Source: Pratylenchus scribneri
Lineage: Eukaryota > Nematoda > Chromadorea > Rhabditida > Pratylenchidae
Length of the DNA: 64,000 nt
Assembly (NCBI GenBank): GCA_030063045.1
Contig: JAQSEB010000064.1
Span: 1,178,001 to 1,242,000, forward strand
Direction of reading: 5' to 3'
Part shown: positions 34,301-45,630 of the stretch, in pieces
Position numbering within the stretch: position 1 is the stretch's first letter
How the letters are laid out: each line of letters begins with the position of its first letter
Notes under the pieces: model-generated
Database searches by the model: none
Told to the model about the DNA's origin: nothing
Seen by the model: the letters and a program-made list of their open reading frames with translations, nothing else
Translations under genes and position numbers: made by a program

Positions 34301-34814
34301 CGATCGATTTACTCATAAAAATTAGAATTTTCCCAAAAATTTCATTTAGAAAAATTGGCAAATAATTAGAGGCAATAGGCAAATGCCCTACGTCTATTAG
34401 GCTTGCAAATGTATTTTGAATTAAATTGACTTATTTTGATGAAAGATTGGAAAGATTGTAAGCTTCTAATATCTAAACCGTCTTCTCTATCACCCGTTGA
34501 TGAATATACCCTGATTAGTAATATTTGCCATAAACATGTGGCCAAATTTTATGGACAAAAAATACAAATTTTATTTATGGGTAAATTATTTTTTTTAGTT
34601 GGTAATCTTATTTAAACCACTTTTCCAGCAAATATTGGGCTGAAATATTCGGCACTAAATTTGTCTCTAATAATTGTGCATTCTGTGCAAAACTTTTATT
34701 TCATTATCCAAAAAAAATTCACCTGGATAAAATGGTAACCACCAGTAGAGCCGCATTCGACAAACATTCCGCTAGGGTCAATATATAAATAATTACTTTG
34801 GTCAGCAAAGTCAT
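31318..34814 (-). CDS. srsx-like serpentine receptor (GPCR), 304 aa
   Basis: Six exons in consistent phase total 915 nt: 34814-34723, 33878-33651, 33172-33062, 32773-32554, 31630-31488, 31438-31318. Start MTLLTKVIIYILTLAECLSN gives TM1. TM2 is near LLIALEALCIVMGDVSSL. TM3 has conserved Cys (ANCFFQFCFF) and ends ALERFLSVFCPIW, the DRY-like position with E-R. TM4 MMFSIGIGHSVWFMFG. TM5 FAMVGTAILLYIFIWF. TM6 is created by the splice CICFIVFM-MCVARMTPSL. TM7 leads to YIYGSEYKKAINKLL, matching the srsx C-terminal signature. Intron 4 (32553-31631) is lengthened by repeats. A MITE lies hard against the acceptor of exon 2, whose CACAG is 16 bases from the element side. No disabling change was found. 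Confidence 0.8.
33902..34237. mobile_element. 'ccgacacttgcgg' MITE, copy 2
   Basis: Ends acatttgtggacccgacagt and the inverse tcatccgcaaatatcaat. The interior matches copy 1, including aaagcttctatggcattgtt and the gttgaatattca centre, but it is more diverged. It sits in intron 1 of the GPCR, starting about 24 bases upstream of exon 2. Confidence 0.75.
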
Positions 34815-37578
34815 GAATTCTAATTGAAATTGGAAAAATGATTATAAAATATTTTTAAAAGTTTTCTTTAGTTAGTTTACTCTTGTTTTTTTTATTTCTA
34901 CACCTACGACCCAAAAAACGTCTCGTCTCAGAATATATCGCGCGGCACGAAATGTCTAGTCTCATATATTGTCGAAAAAGGCAAAATTTCATCAAAATTC
35001 CAAGCATATATTTCGTGCTTTTCCCCGGTGCTTGGTCATCTCTATAATAGTGCAAATATGGTCATGTAAACAATAATACAAATTTTGGCGAGCCCACAAT
35101 GGTATAAATGAAAGATTCAGTTTAAATTGAAATAAATAGATAAATAATAAATTTTTTTATAAAATTATTTAAAAATAAAGAAAAAGAAAATAAAGGTAGA
35201 ACTAGCAGAGTAATATTCGTTTAAATAAAGCATAAAAGTTTGAAAAAACAAAAATACAAAATGTTTGGGGAAATAAAAATATAAAATGTTTGGAGAAATA
35301 AAATTGAATAATATTTGTAATATTTTAATTTCCTACTATTTTTAATTCAAAATTAATTTTTTTTATTTGAATCAATGTGTATATGCCATATTTATATGTA
35401 TAATTTTTGCCTATTTTTGGAGAATGGAGGTTCCCTGAAGCTTTTTCTCCATTGCGAAATTATGATACGAGACTTTTATGCTTGAGCCATTATGAAGCCG
35501 GTGGATATTTTAGAGGTGCGCTAATTTATATGTTTATTTCATCGTTTTAATAAAAAAAAATCCGAACAACGAAAATGACGAATTAAGCATAATAATAATA
35601 ATGGAATTATATTGACAAATTGAAGGATGGAATCCTTATAAGATGATTACATTTTTAAGCTCGGCCAATCTATCTTTTTAAAATGATCATCCAAAACTCT
35701 AATATTTTAGCCAAATTATGGCCATAATACAAAAATAAAGGCGATTTTTCAAAGTTTTTGGTCCCAATTTGCGCAAAACTTTACCTCATTATTTGATAAA
35801 TGTATCAATGGATGGATAGACAATAATTTTGGCGATAAAATGCACTTTAGATCATTTAAATTTCTTAATTGGATGGCGAGCTAAAGCACAAGAAAATCGC
35901 TGAGACGGAAATGGCAAGACAGAAATGTCCCTAGCTTAATTGAAGGATGGGAATTGGGAACCTTGTACATCATTAAATTTTTATGCTCGATCATTTATGT
36001 AAATTATAAAGAGCATTATAATACTTTAAATATTTATTTCTTCATCAATGATTTTTTGAATCTAGTCCCAATTAATTTATTCAGCATAATTTGCGGAAAT
36101 CAGGTTCAATTTCTTTAATCTCTGCACTATGCGATCATTAGCCTATTAAATTAACATACTGTATAAGCAAAAATAAAGGTTAAAGAGAAATACAAATAAA
36201 CCAGCCATTTTAATTTAATGAAATTTGAAATTAGTTTAGTGAAATTCAGAGAATCAATTTTGTTACAATTAGTATTTGATTATAATAATAATAACCTAAA
36301 ATGCCAATCAGGATCGAGACGAATTTGAGAACTTTGTCAAATTTTGTTTATATTGAATATAAAATATGAAAATTAATTAATAAAATTTATTCAACAATAA
36401 TTAATTTAATTTTATATAATTAAAGGAGTAAAATAATTGAAAAATAATCACAAAATTTAATAATGAAAAAGTTGTAATTTTCATAAATAAAATGTACATT
36501 AATAATTTTGACACGTTAACTTTAAGAGTCTTCAATTTTTAATATCTGCTGGAGCATTTACCTCTGGCCCCATTGATCCTTCCCAACTTTGGGAGTGGGA
36601 TGGGAGGAAGAATATTTTATGTTAATTCAAATAATTTGAAAAATTTCCAGATTATTTTTACAAGGAAAATATGGTTTGCTGCAATGGAAAAGTGCCACCA
36701 GCAGTAGAGCTTGATGATATCAACCACCAAATTGGATATTTTTATTTCTGCCTTCATTCTTGCCCAATTTGGTCTTTTCCTCTTCACAAAATTGTTGATT
36801 CATGCATGCATTTTAAAGGCAAAAAATCAAAAATAAAATTTTTTATAAAAAAATGTGGCGTATGAATGAAAATTCAATTTTACCCGGGTTGTATTAGCAA
36901 CCAATCAATTGATGCAGTCAAACAATTAATGTTTTGAACAAATAAAATTTTATAATAAAGCAATAAATTTGACTATTAATTCCATAATTGTAATAAAAGC
37001 ATAATATTTTAAAATTTCTTAATCCAACATTTGTCATCGCTCTAAATCTTTTCATTATGCTGGTCATTATTAATTTTGTGCCAAATTTTATCATTTTCCA
37101 TTTCTTCCAAAATCACTTTTTAAAATATTTCATCAATCAATATATTCTTATATTTTTGTACAATTTCTCGGAATTAGTATCATGAAATATTTTCATATTA
37201 GTTAAAAATAAATAAACGGAAATAACAAATAAAAAAGAGGAAATTAAATAATCAAGAAATAATAATTTTATTTTAGCCTTTTCTATTACGCAAGAATAAT
37301 AAAAAAAATTAACAAGATATTATACGTAATTTATTAATAAATAATAAATTTGCTTTTAATCATTTCTAATTAATGTTAAAAATTTCACCTGCTGTACAGC
37401 GTAGGGTAAATTGGGTGCGAATATTTCAGTTTGTTAGTTCAAAATTATTTTCCATAAATGCCATATGAATTTTTTTTATTTAAAATATGGATTCCGCCAT
37501 TGAAAGAATTCTATTAAATACCTAATATTCATATTTCTAACTTCCATATTATTCTATTATTATTATTTGCCGAATAAA
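34815..37578. other. Long intergenic region between receptor genes
   Basis: No gene supported in 2.7 kb. A 66-codon minus-strand frame near 34855-35055 and a 64-codon plus-strand frame near 36671-36865 have no splice or family support. Two related stretches (about 35620-35720 and 35940-36010: gaaggatggaatcctt / gaaggatgggaattgg) are remnants of a dispersed repeat also visible at 5.9-6.3 kb. From about 37020 onward the sequence is similar to the region upstream of the second receptor copy (41050-41560), so it belongs to the tandem duplication. Confidence 0.45.
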
Positions 37579-40500
37579 ATGCTAGAAGCCAGAGTTGACA
37601 CTAGTACTGGCCAAGTTTGGGTTGATGTTGATCCTATGTACCATTACACGGTGCGAACAATCGTATTTGTAATTGTGCTTACGGTTGTTGGCCCTTTGTT
37701 CAAATTGAGTAAAACAAGGCCTGTATTGATGTTCTTGTTTAGCAAGGTGAGTAGATTATGGTGTATTACAAATAGTTAGAAATCATTAATGCAAAAAATT
37801 GTTGTCTTGTTCGGTTGACAGTGTTAATACAGGCGAAGAAATGATTCCATTTTTAACAATAAATTCGAAATATGCACATTTTTCTGCTGTGACTTATGTA
37901 ATATTGGCTAAAACATAAAAATTCGAATAAATTTTAATTTTATTTTTTGAAAAGAGATAATCTCAATAATATAAATATAATTTCTTCGAATTCAATTTAA
38001 AAATTCTTCAAAATTTATTTTGAATTTATTTATAAAGAAGAATTTTACTCCTCAAATTTTCTAGCATTTTAAAATCCTCGCTTAATATTTAAAAGCAGAA
38101 ATTTCAGACTTTAATATCCATTCTCCAAATGTCATGTTTGTGGGCCCTTTTATTGAACAGTCATTTAAAGTTTCTACCCGCATTTGTGACGGAAATTATT
38201 ACTTATATAGAAATGATAAATGATTATTCCTTGCAATTACATTTACTTGCTTTGGCAATCAATCGTAATTTAGCCGTTTATTTTCCTTTTTGGTATGAGC
38301 GAAACATCAAGTTTAGGTGAGAATATATTTAAAATACCATTCAATAAATAATAATAAATTTGTTAAAAATATTTTATATGTATATATATTATAATAGCAA
38401 TAAACTAGCTATTTTTAAGAGTAATAATGATATTTTTTTGTAATTTTTAATAAAACTTTTAAAATTTATATAAGCAAAATTTTTAATTTTTTAATAACCA
38501 AACAAAAGATCAAAATAAATTTCTCAAAAAATTTCTCCATGATTAAAAAATTTTTAGAAAATAGTTAAATAACCGTCAGAGGGTCATGAGCATTTAAATT
38601 CCATTATCTATTATTTTTTAAATTGTAATTTTCAATTGTAAAAAAATCAATTTTGAAAAATGCGAATAATTTATGGCATTATTGATTTTTATTTTAATAG
38701 GCTAAGGTTCAATAATAATTATTTGCGGTGACTAATTAAAAAATCATTAATAAACTTTTTGCATTCGCTATTAAAATTTTTCGCTCTTTTTAAAAGAAAT
38801 ATTCAAATCATTTTTAAAAATAATATTTTAAGATTATTATTGATAATATGTTTGATCATTTGGATTATATCTTCTATAACAGAGTCATATTGGCTTTATT
38901 TATTCGGCAAAGCTTATGATAAAGTCTCGATGAAAAAATTTATAAAATTTCGAAATCACATTTTTTGGTGCCTTGTTCGCTGACTGAGTAATTTATATTT
39001 TATAATCTGGCCTATTAAGCATAGAAAGGATATGTAAAAAAATTTTTTTATTACCAATTATAGCTCAATCGGCACAGTTAACTCACTATCAAGTGGGAAA
39101 AATTTTCTGATTTATGACTGATGAAAATTTTTTGATAGAATTGGAATTAAATTTAAATAAAAAAATTATGTCAAACGAAAATTTTCTTGGTCCCAGATTT
39201 GCCCCATTACCATATATGGCAAATGTCACATTTTCAGATACATATGCTATCATAATTTTTCTCTATTTTTTCCAGGATTTTAGCCAGAATTTTACAATTT
39301 TAATTTGATTTTCCCTGTTGGATCCTTTTTAGAGCTAATTATTTTACAACAAAAATTGTACAAAAGGTCAATTCACAATAAATTGTATATATTTTTTATA
39401 AAAGTTTTTATATTGAATTTAAATATAACTTTTTAAAATTTGCCAAATTTTTGCAATCCATATTTTTGTAATTTGGTTAGAGATGGCAATGGCAACCCTG
39501 TAGATCCCTTTTGATTTTATTAGAAGAAAAAATAACGAGGTAAAATTCATATCCCTTCCTTCTCCAAATAAATTAAGTAATAAGTATACCTAAAAATAAT
39601 ATTTTCAAATTCTCTAAACTATTTTCATCGAGACTCTTTTCTTTTTTATTTCCCTCTACCTTCAACACTCTCAAAATTTGAAGATACAATATTCACAATA
39701 CTTAATTTCATCAATGGAATAATTAGCAAAATTGCCATCTATGCTTCTACAATTTTTTATCTTTTAATGTCGGCCAGACTTCTCTATTCGAAATGTATGT
39801 TGAAATTATAATTAATTTTTATAATAATTAAAAAAAAAGACGGTAGGAAGCACAATTGGCAATTATACTTGTCATGTTAAGGATGGGCTAGGGTTAAAAT
39901 TTGATTGAATTTAGGCAGTACTTGGGTGAAAGTTCCGTTTTTCTATTTATTCATAGAACGAAATTTGATTATCTGGTCAAAATCTTGATTCTGGCGAAAA
40001 TTAAAATTTTACAAAAAAAATGATTATTACATTTTTTATTTGAATAATTTAATTACAACTACAAATGTTGAATTCAAAACTTCTAGTTCCGAATTTTTCA
40101 GTTCCGATTTCCGATTCCATAACATAATTTGATTCCGGTTCCGAGAACCAAAATTTTAATTTCTATCCGGTTCCGGACCTAAATTTAATTCAGGCAAAGT
40201 AAAATATTAGATTTTAAATGATGATCAATAGGCCAAAAAATCTCCATGCATTATATAAATGATTAAAATTAAAATATTTATTAAATTTTAGTTACGAAAC
40301 CTGAAATTGCAAATCAATCAGAAATTGATCATTTCCGTATTTGCATTGTTTGTATGGCTGGATTAGTTCCATTTTTGGTGTCAGATTTGGTGAAACACCG
40401 TCCCATTGTTATAAACAAAAGAATAGTTATTTTTACGATTGAGGATTATTTATTGAATTTGGTGGAATATCTTCGCTATTTCACCGAGGATTTATGCCTA

Positions 40501-40653
40501 TTTTTGTTATGCCGTGATTTTCGACGGATGTTTGTGTTTCCATTTTTTTGCCGCAAGCCGCGGAATAATGCCATTGCACCGGCCGAACAATTGATTTCAT
40601 TGCCGGCGCCACAAATGGTTGAAGAAAGTGCAGAACAAATTTCTCGAGTATAA
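37579..40653 (+). CDS. 7TM chemoreceptor-like GPCR, tandem copy A
   Basis: Exons: 37579-37746 (TM1, TVRTIVFVIVLTVVGPLFKL), 38108-38316 (TM2-3, ending LALAINRNLAVYFPFWYERN), 38701-38727, 38797 to about 38960 (TM4, RLLLIICLIIWIISS), about 39645-39794 (TM5, ASTIFYLLMSARLLYSK), 40292-40653 (TM6-7). Phases match except that the donor of exon 4 and acceptor of exon 5 could not be fixed. The last exon carries IDHFRICIVCMAGLVPFL, then EDLCLFLLCRDFRRMF and a tail ending SAEQISRV. The NRNLAVYFPFWY segment sits at the end of TM3, as in nematode srx/srw-type receptors; subfamily not certain. Expected to act at the plasma membrane of sensory cells. Confidence 0.7.
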
Positions 40654-41641
40654 ATGGATAAAGGAATTAATGGAATGAATTTTTATAAATTAAAAATTTG
40701 ATTTTCATTTGTATATGATAAATTTCATAATCTTGCTTCAAAAAAAATTAATTTAAAAATTTGCTTCCATTTTTAAAATTTTTGAAATTTGAAAGAAAAA
40801 AAATTAAATTTAATTTAGTATTAATAAAATATTAAATAAAAATGAAGAATAAAGATTAAACCACAATCAATTGTAGCAATTTATCGATTAAAATAAACTT
40901 TTTATAATGAAGCATTCAAATCGATTAATCATTCGATTCGAAAAAAAGCAAAAAAAAAATGTAAAATTTAATAATCATTCGATTCGAAAACAAGCAAAAA
41001 AAATGTAAATTAAGTTTTGTTCCAAAGATTTATCCCCATTCTATATGATTTTATTCATGATGCCATTCATTAATTTTGCACCAAATTTTTTCATCTATTT
41101 CATCCAAAAATTAATTTCTAAATTATTTTAACATATTCTTATTATTTCACAAAATTTACCAAAATAATTTTAGCTTTTTATCATAAAATATTTTCATATA
41201 TTAAAAATAAATGACAAAGAAAAACAAATAAAAGGAAAAAATAATAATCAGGAAATAATAATTTATTTTAGCATTTTTCTATTGCACAAGAATAATAAAA
41301 AAGAGCATATGTAATTTTTTCCAAGAAAAATTTGTTTCCCTCCCTTTTAATTAATAGTAAAATTACATCTGCTGCTCCATTATCAGTGTAATCGACTGTG
41401 AATATTCAGAGGTTGTGAGTTCAGAATTATTTTCCCAAAATGCCATATGATTTTTTTTATTTAAAATTGGATTCTACCATTTAAATTTTAGAATTCTATT
41501 AAATATCCAATAATTAATTTCATATTTTCCAATCATATATCATCTTAATTATTATTATTATTTTCAGAATAAAATGCCAGGAATTCAGTTTGGCAATTTA
41601 AAATTATTTTCGATGAAAGTCGTATGTATTTTTTCGTATTA
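40654..41641. other. Intergenic region, upstream part of the tandem duplication
   Basis: AT-rich with a short local duplication (atcattcgattcgaaaa, twice near 40930-40990). From about 41040 it aligns loosely with 37060-37570. A degenerate start-like sequence, ttttcagaataaaatgccag near 41562, mirrors the start of the functional copies. Confidence 0.5.
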
Positions 41642-42014
41642 AGACACTTGCGGACCCGACACTTGCGGACGAAACGGTCTGATGCCGCGCCGATAGTGGT
41701 AAAGCTATTGTGGAATTGTTTAGAGCATATTATTAGGCATAAAATTTGCTACAAAATGACATCAAAAGCATTGGCCAATGTTGAATATTCACCGAGTTAT
41801 GGCCAAAAAACCGTTGATTTAATTAAAATTGTGCTTTTGGCTGTTTTTTGGCCATAACTCGCTGAATATTCAACTTTGGCCAATGCTTATGATGTCAATT
41901 TGTAGCTAATTTTATGCCTAATAATATGCTCTAAACAATTCCACAATAGCTTTACCACCATCGGCACCAGAGCGTTTGGTCCACAAGTGACGGGTCCGCA
42001 ACTGTCGGCCAACC
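41642..42014. mobile_element. 'ccgacacttgcgg' MITE, copy 3
   Basis: Best preserved copy on the left: acacttgcggacccgacact, cttgcggacgaaacggtctg. The right end reads gacgggtccgcaactgtcgg, then ccaaccattttt. That right end, inverted, matches the left end of copy 1 (atggttggc.gaca), which defines the family terminus. It separates a degenerate start region from the real first exon of receptor copy B. Confidence 0.85.
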
Positions 42015-43050
42015 ATTTTTTAAATTTAAAATTTAGATTCCATTTTATGATTTTGGAATTCTATTAATATACCTATAATTTAGTGCTTATTTTTAGCCCC
42101 AATATCATCCTAATTTAATTATAATTTTCAGAATAAAATGGCACTAGATTTTTGCGGCGAATTTAACCCTGTGTACACCTACACGGTACGAATAATCCTA
42201 CTTATAATTTTGCTCGTAGTTATTGGCCCCTTGTTTAAAATGAGTAAAACAAGACATGTGTTGATGTTTATGTTTAGCAAGGTGAGCAAAGGTGATGATT
42301 TTTAGAAATCATTTTATGTCAAAAATTGTTGTTTTTCCATCGGTGTATGTATAATGTAAATAATACAAGAAAAGTCAAGGCTCTCCTCTGCTGTTCTATA
42401 AGATTTGTCCTTATAAAAAATAAAAATTTCCTTATTTTCTCAAATTATTCCTAAGAATTAAAAAATGCAAATTTTTTCTGAAAAAAATAATGTAAACAAA
42501 TTTAATTAATTACTAATTCAAAGTGGAATTAATTAAATTTTTTGGACAAATAAAAAAATTTGGCTCAAATAACAAATAAATTTTCTTGCATTTTAAAATC
42601 ACCGTTTAATTAAACATTTCAGACATTAATATCCATTCTCGATATTACATTCGATTTGACCCAAATAATGAATAAATCCTTGAAGTTTTTACCCTTATTT
42701 GTGGCGGCGAATAATCCTTGGTGGATGTGGGTACCAAAAATGAATATTTACTCCTTGAAATTGCATTTACTTGCCTTGGCAATCAATCGTAATTTGGCCG
42801 TTTATTTTCCTTTTTGGTATGAGCGAAACATCAAGTTTCGGTGAGAAAATTTAAAAAAATTAATATTTTCAATAAAATAATAACATTAAATAAATAATAA
42901 TAAAATTGAATTAAAAATATAAGCACAATAATAATAAAAGTTATTAATTTTTTTTATTTTTATATTGAATAAATTAAATAAGTTTGAGATTATTACTTTG
43001 GAATTTTTAATAAACAAATAAAACGATAAAATTAATATTTATTAATTATA

Positions 43051-44176
43051 TTTGGGAGGATGGAAGAGAGAATGGGTTGGAGGGAAAATGTCAAGTCCCT
43101 TCAATCAAATTGCCCATCAATGAGATGGAGGGAGGGAATCAACGATGGAAAGGGAATCTGCAATGGATTAAAGAATTTTCAACTTTATTATTTTACACGA
43201 AATAAATGATAATTATTTAGATAATAATTGTAAATAGAAATAATATTTAGATGTATGCCTCTTTTAATTACCGCCCTCTAATAATTCCCCACCCTCGAAT
43301 GTAACTCGAAACAAGTAAACATCATAAAAAATTATTTCATTTCCTTAAAGATTTACAAATCCGCTATAATTAGTTCAAAAATATCCACAAATTAAAGAAA
43401 TTAACTGCTAATTTTCTCAATTTTTGAGGGCTTACCGACATTTGCAGATGAAACGGTCTGGTGCCGATAATGGCTGCTCTGTAATTGTTTATGGAATATT
43501 ATTATGCATAAAATTTGTTAAAAATGATATCAAATACATTGGCCAATGTTGAGTATTCACTGAGTTATGGCCAAAAACGGATAAAAACAATATTTTAATT
43601 AAACAAATTGTCTTTTTTTTGAAAATAAATAGGTGAATATTCGACTTTGGCCAATTTTTTTGATATTTATAGCTAATTTTATGCTTAATAAAATGTCATA
43701 TAAATTGGCAATGCAGCTTTACCTCCATCTGCACTAGCAGACAGTTTCGTCTGCAAATATTGGGTCGACAAATGTGGTAATGGTAACACGATTTTTGAAT
43801 GGTTGAAAAAAATTCCCTGTTGTCAATTAAAGGATGTTAAATTTTCTATATAAAATTAAAATACTAAGAAAAATAAATTAAATATTTTTTAAAAAAGTAG
43901 TAAGTTTTTTCTAAAAATAAAACACTAAGTTTGCGAAAATGAAAATAAAAAATGTTTAGAAGAGCAAAAACACAATATAAAAAATGCTTGGATTAAATAA
44001 AAAACTATTATATGAGATGAATAATGTTTTTTAAATTTTAAATCAAAAATTTAAATTAGAATTTGCATTTGCACTGTACGAGGAAAGAATTCCTTCCTCC
44101 ATCTCATTGATGGGCAATTTGATTGAAGGGACTTGACATTTTCCCTCCAACCCATTCTCTCTTCCATCCTCCCAAA
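43051..44176. mobile_element. 1.1-kb element with about 80-bp near-identical inverted ends
   Basis: The left end tttgggaggatggaagagag and the right end are reverse complements over about 80 bp with almost no differences, so insertion or conversion is recent. The dinucleotide TA flanks both sides (43049-43050, 44177-44178), as with Tc1/mariner elements. The interior contains no transposase frame but does contain copy 4 of the 'ccgacacttgcgg' MITE. It lies in an intron of receptor copy B. Confidence 0.75.
43435..43778. mobile_element. 'ccgacacttgcgg' MITE, copy 4, nested
   Basis: Diverged copy: ccgacatttgcagatgaaac, then ggtctggtgccgat and the ggccaatgttgagtattcac centre, closed by cagtttcgtctgcaaatatt. 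It lies entirely inside the 43051-44176 element. Confidence 0.75.
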
Positions 44177-44695
44177 TACATAAGTGCCCTCCATTATTTA
44201 AATTTTTCAAAAATAAAATAGTAACAATCAGCAGAAGATTCTTTTAATTTCAATCATAACTTTTTTAAATTCCATTACCAAAAATTTTTTGAATTGTTAA
44301 TTTCAAGAATTCTTTTTTGAGAAATATGCATAATTTAGGAAAATTTTTTATTGATTTTTATTTTAGTTCATTAAAGTTTAATAACATTTATTTGCAGTGA
44401 CGAAGAAAAAAGCATCTCACATAAGGGCCTTTTTGTATTCGATATAAGAGATCTGCTGCTCCCATTTAAGAAAATAAATCAGGAATAATTTTTACAAATA
44501 ATATTCGAATATTAAGATTATTATTGATAACATGTTTGGTCATTTGGATTTTCTCTGGCTCAATTCTACAATATTCTAATTATTTATTAAAAAGGTGCAC
44601 AGGGGTCTCGATGGAAAAATTTTTAAAATTTAGTCATTCAATTTTTTAAATTGAATCAATGTCTGCTAAATCTCATTTTGTTAAGATAATAGAAA

Positions 44696-44898
44696 GGTAC
44701 TAATGGAGATTGGCCCCTACGTGGGAAAGGATGAAGATGATGATGAAGAAGAAGAAGATGATGAAGCTTAGGTGATCTTCTTAATCATCTTTCTTAATCA
44801 TCCTCATCATCATCCTCATCATTATCTTCCTCATCATCTTCTTCTTCATCATCATCTTCATCCTTTCCCATGTAGGGGCCAATCTCCATTTGTACCGA
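44696..44898. repeat. 200-bp foldback repeat ending in gat/gaa tracts
   Basis: Arms ggtactaatggagattggcc plus cctacgtgggaaaggatgaag and the inverse face each other, and the inner arms are (gatgat/gaagaa) versus (atcatc/ttcttc) tracts. The whole stretch would form a long hairpin. The outer 45 bp are nearly identical between arms. Confidence 0.85.
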
Positions 44899-45042
44899 AC
44901 AAAAAATACTCTATGAGCTCATATAAAAATTAATTAATAAAATTATTATATGCATTATTTTTCATTTAAAATAATATAATATGATTTTTATATCATTCGA
45001 TAGATAATGCATTTCACTATAAAATGCATATAAAAACATTCA

Positions 45043-45630
45043 GAAAAATAGGATCATAGGGCCCAGACTCGAAATCATGTAAATGATATACCATTTGAAA
45101 GAGCTCGACGAACTGAATCTGAAAAAGAAAAAATTTTGACTCGCTCGCCTTTTGGGCCAAGTTATGGCCTTATGAAAATCGCAAAAGAGAAGGGTCTCTC
45201 CCTTTTGGTTCGAAAATTAAAAAAAAATTTTTAGTCTATCATATACCTCAATCAATTCGTCTCGATGTGTAGAGCTCGAATCTGCCATCGGTCTCGCACA
45301 AAAATCAAAAATAAGAAAGTTATAGTCGCGCAAAGGAAGTACGGATTGGAACTACTCTGTGGGCATTTCAGAGTGGACTCCTCCGTGTGCTCCGCCTACG
45401 CGCGACCAGACGCGTCCAGTTCCCGCGCTTCGGCTACGCACACTCCGGAGACCACTCTTACATTCCTCCGCAGTTCCAACACATTCCAGCGAAGACATAA
45501 ATGGCCATAACTTGGCCCAAAATGCGAGCGAGTCAAAAATTCTTATTTTTCTGACTCAGCTCTTCGAGCTCTTTCGAATGGTATATCATTTGCATGATTT
45601 TAATTCTGGACCCTATGATCCAATTTTACC
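45043..45630. mobile_element. 588-bp inverted-repeat element with 9-bp duplication
   Basis: Arms of about 130 bp, ggatcatagggcccagactc against its inverse gagtctgg-type right arm, including atgatataccatttgaaaga / tcgaatggtatatcatttgc. The perfect 9-bp direct repeat aaacattca flanks it (45034-45042 and 45631-45639), which suggests a MULE-type insertion. The GC-rich middle (45340-45500) gives two overlapping spurious open frames. Confidence 0.8.
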
